Shown in pieces: positions 20,874 to 22,910 of a stretch of 22,910 nt of DNA; the stretch's first letter is position 1; each line of letters opens with the position of its first letter. Source of the DNA: Gp6-AA40 sp050742535 (GTDB lineage: Bacteria; Acidobacteriota; Vicinamibacteria; Vicinamibacterales; UBA2999); assembly GCA_050742535.1 (NCBI GenBank), contig JBOGIQ010000056.1, positions 1 to 22,910 of the forward strand. The letters are read 5' to 3'. The notes beneath the pieces were generated by a model, which saw only the letters and a program-made list of their open reading frames with translations, ran no database searches and had not been told where the DNA came from. The position numbers were made by a program, and so were the translations under genes.

Positions 20874-22910
20874 CTACGAACGTCGATGGAGCCTCGGGTC
20901 ATTCCAGAATAGTACCTCGTTGAACGGCCGCAGCGCCGCTTCAATCACGTCGATGCTCTGCTTCAGCAGTGGCCGCAGCTCGGCGTTCGTCTCCACCAGG
21001 ATGTCGCTGGCCCTTGGGTACGCGGGCGGCGGAGGATTCGACACATTCGCGGCAGGCACGCCGTACGGCTCGTCGGCGAACTTCGCCCAGACGACGTCCA
21101 TGTACGCCTTCTTGGCGAAAGAGATATGCAGTCCAGCGCGCCGCACGCCGGTGCCCCGCTGCCGCAGCGGGATGGGAATGACGATGAACGCCTCGTAGTC
21201 CGCCCTCCGCTGCTGGTAGTAGTCCTTCATCATCAGCTTCACCGGGTGCGGCGCGGCAAGGATTTGCCCGGTGTTATCCAACAGCTCGATGTCCTTGTAG
21301 ACCTGATTGTCCACCCACCACCGGGCCTGACCGATCATCACCGCGACCCAGGCGACCGATTTCTCGCCGAACTGTGTCGACAGGTTCTGCGACGGCTTCG
21401 ACACATAGAAGGCCTGTTTCTCGTCCTCGGCCAGAACGCTCACCGACACGCGGATATCGCCGGCAGCGAGTTGAGGTGTCGTGGGCGAGTTCTTGACCAG
21501 CTGTTCGATCGCCATGGTCAAGCTCTCGCGCACGCGGTCGATGGTCACCAGGGCCGACAGCTGCAGATCGACGATCGTCTCGGCCAGGAAGAACGGCTTC
21601 ACGTCGTTTCGCCCCTGCACCACGTTGAACGTGGTATCCGCGGCAACGACCAGAAACCACCAGAACCGCCGCCCGATCCGCATCACCCATGAAGTGAACG
21701 TTGGCCACCAGTTCTCCCCTTTGCCGACGACAGGTGCCGGCGATGTCGCCACGATCACCGCCCGGACGCCTTCGATGAGGCCGCGGATGAAACTGGACAG
21801 CCACAGGAACAGGACGAAGAAGAACACGAACCAGACAACGTAATAGCCCTGCGCCTGTGGCTTCGAGCTGGTCCACAGCTCGTCGAGAATCAACGTGACG
21901 ATGGCGAGGCCGCCGATTCCGGAGAGGACGGTTCGCGCAAAGTTGCCGGATAGGAACGTCGTCGTGGTGAACGCTGCCATCGCCTCTTTCGTTGTTGGCG
22001 GCGCCTGCGGCGCGGCGCCGCCGGCCGCAGCGCCGGCTCCGCCCGTGGCGGGCGCGGCTGGTGCCGGCGCCGGCGCCAGATTCGTCGACGGCGGAGGAAT
22101 CTGCCACACCGCAACGGCTGTCAGGAAGGCGGCGAGAAAAGCCACCGCAAAGAGCGCCGTGCGCGCGAGCGGCGAGAGATCGCCGAGACGCCACAAGTAT
22201 GAGAATGGACGGCGGACCCACCGGCTGAACCAGCCGTCCTTCTTGTGATCGGTGCGCATCGGTGCTCCCGGACGGAACGCCGAATACCAGAACACCTGCT
22301 GATCCACGGTCGCATCCGCGCCCACCGAAATCACCGAGGCGCCCTGAATCGGATGAGTGCCGGCAGACGCCGTAATCAGCGGCGGCGTCGCGAACCATCG
22401 TCCTGTCAGGCCGTTTTCGGTCCACGGCTCGCCGCTTTCGTAGCGTTGCCGCACCATCGACGGCGCGATGATCCCGATTCCCGCCGCGGCGTTGCTCGCG
22501 GCCTTGAGCCATGCGGCACGTACGGCCGCATCGCTCCACTGGTCCCCCACGGGCGAGTGCAGCGGCGCGATCACGAGAGTCTGCCATCCCTCTTCCTGCG
22601 CCGGAATGGCCTTCTGAAACGCGTCCGCCCATTTCTTCTGTTCCGCCAGTGATGCCGCCGGCGGTGCTCCGGTATACGCAAAGGCCGGATACCCCACGAC
22701 CTTCACCTGATGGTCGGGCACTCGCGCCGTGCACTGCGCCGGGTCGATCGTGTCCGCGACGTAGCAGCGCGAGAGATCGACCAGCGTGACCGAGGCGGCC
22801 GGAAGCGCCTTTGTGACGTCAGCCACCGCCGACTGCAGCGCGGTGAGCGTCGCTTTCAGGTCCGCCGCCGCCGCGAGGCGTTTTCCGCCTGGCACTACAT
22901 AGATGGGCAC
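20874..22910 (-). CDS. Large membrane protein with GAF-like C-terminal domain (5' end may lie outside)
   Basis: At least 678 residues are visible; the frame is open to the window's edge, where a GTG may or may not be the start. The N-terminal soluble part (about 1-250) contains ASVTLVDLSRCYVADTIDPA, GWQTLVIAPLHSPVGDQW and HPIQGASVISVGADATVDQQ. Four hydrophobic segments follow: TALFAVAFLAAFLTAVAVW, an Ala/Pro-rich linker, LSGIGGLAIVTLILDELW, YVVWFVFFFVLFLWLSSFI and FWWFLVVAADTTF. The last 220 residues look GAF-like (VSVLAEDEKQAFYVSKPSQN, SVAWVAVMIGQARWWVDNQV, DYEAFIVIPIPLRQRG, GLHISFAKKAYMDVVW), a small-molecule or redox sensing fold. It is transcribed with the deoxyribosyltransferase-like gene and is a plausible membrane sensor or effector for it. 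Family unknown. Confidence 0.65.
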   Translation of the reverse strand: MPIYVVPGGKRLAAAADLKATLTALQSAVADVTKALPAASVTLVDLSRCYVADTIDPAQCTARVPDHQVKVVGYPAFAYTGAPPAASLAEQKKWADAFQKAIPAQEEGWQTLVIAPLHSPVGDQWSDAAVRAAWLKAASNAAAGIGIIAPSMVRQRYESGEPWTENGLTGRWFATPPLITASAGTHPIQGASVISVGADATVDQQVFWYSAFRPGAPMRTDHKKDGWFSRWVRRPFSYLWRLGDLSPLARTALFAVAFLAAFLTAVAVWQIPPPSTNLAPAPAPAAPATGGAGAAAGGAAPQAPPTTKEAMAAFTTTTFLSGNFARTVLSGIGGLAIVTLILDELWTSSKPQAQGYYVVWFVFFFVLFLWLSSFIRGLIEGVRAVIVATSPAPVVGKGENWWPTFTSWVMRIGRRFWWFLVVAADTTFNVVQGRNDVKPFFLAETIVDLQLSALVTIDRVRESLTMAIEQLVKNSPTTPQLAAGDIRVSVSVLAEDEKQAFYVSKPSQNLSTQFGEKSVAWVAVMIGQARWWVDNQVYKDIELLDNTGQILAAPHPVKLMMKDYYQQRRADYEAFIVIPIPLRQRGTGVRRAGLHISFAKKAYMDVVWAKFADEPYGVPAANVSNPPPPAYPRASDILVETNAELRPLLKQSIDVIEAALRPFNEVLFWNDPRLHRRS

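Noticed and set aside
22300..22910. Subtilisin-like protease domain in the N-terminal part of the large membrane protein
   Set aside because: Phrases such as HPIQGASVISVGAD faintly recall subtilases, but no Asp/His/Ser triad motifs can be placed.

Overview
The window is GC-rich, bacterial and chromosomal in character, with no rRNA, tRNA, CRISPR array, transposase or phage structural gene that I could see. Three things recall soil Acidobacteriota, class Vicinamibacteria in particular: a fusion of a winged-helix domain, a Ser/Thr kinase and TPRs; a secreted HAF-repeat protein with a helical C-terminal tail; and a Uma2 nuclease set among many lipoproteins. This assignment is inference from gene content, not from a marker gene.

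Positions 1-6600: the 5' end of a cyclic-glucan-synthase-like gene leaves the left edge (-). Then come a GIY-YIG protein (+) and a Uma2-family nuclease (-) that converge on a hairpin, a GAF-PAS-GGDEF-EAL cyclic-di-GMP enzyme (+), a 21-bp tandem repeat, a Tat-type lipoprotein with three His-x-His pairs (+), an NTF2-like lipoprotein (-), a TfoX-like protein (+), and a peptidoglycan-binding/lysozyme-like protein (-).

Positions 6600-13200: a large winged-helix/kinase/TPR signalling protein, the HAF-repeat exported protein, an HEFTH-containing lipoprotein whose stop codon lies in a heptanucleotide repeat, and a two-gene unit (exported protein plus four-helix membrane protein).

Positions 13200-17100: an intact cytochrome P450, then a patch that looks damaged. 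It holds a small coiled-coil gene with a one-base frameshift, another small reverse-strand fragment, a short conserved hypothetical protein, an HELTH metallopeptidase that seems to lack its N-terminus, and a frameshifted outer-membrane beta-barrel gene. Real decay and sequence error are both possible.

Positions 17100-22910: the most unusual part. An exported protein, a membrane protein and a compact protein resembling the ATP-grasp and phospho-histidine domains of PEP synthase run on the + strand. They converge, sharing a CTAG stop palindrome, with a - strand pair: a large membrane protein with a GAF-like tail and a nucleoside-deoxyribosyltransferase-like protein. I read this as a candidate nucleotide- or phosphotransfer-based signalling or defence locus; its function is unproven.

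Two themes run across the window. Many genes lacking a Shine-Dalgarno site have a -10-like hexamer only 6-9 bases before the start codon, which suggests leaderless transcription. A 32-bp palindromic element occurs three times, and one copy is split by a strongly structured insert of about 110 bp.
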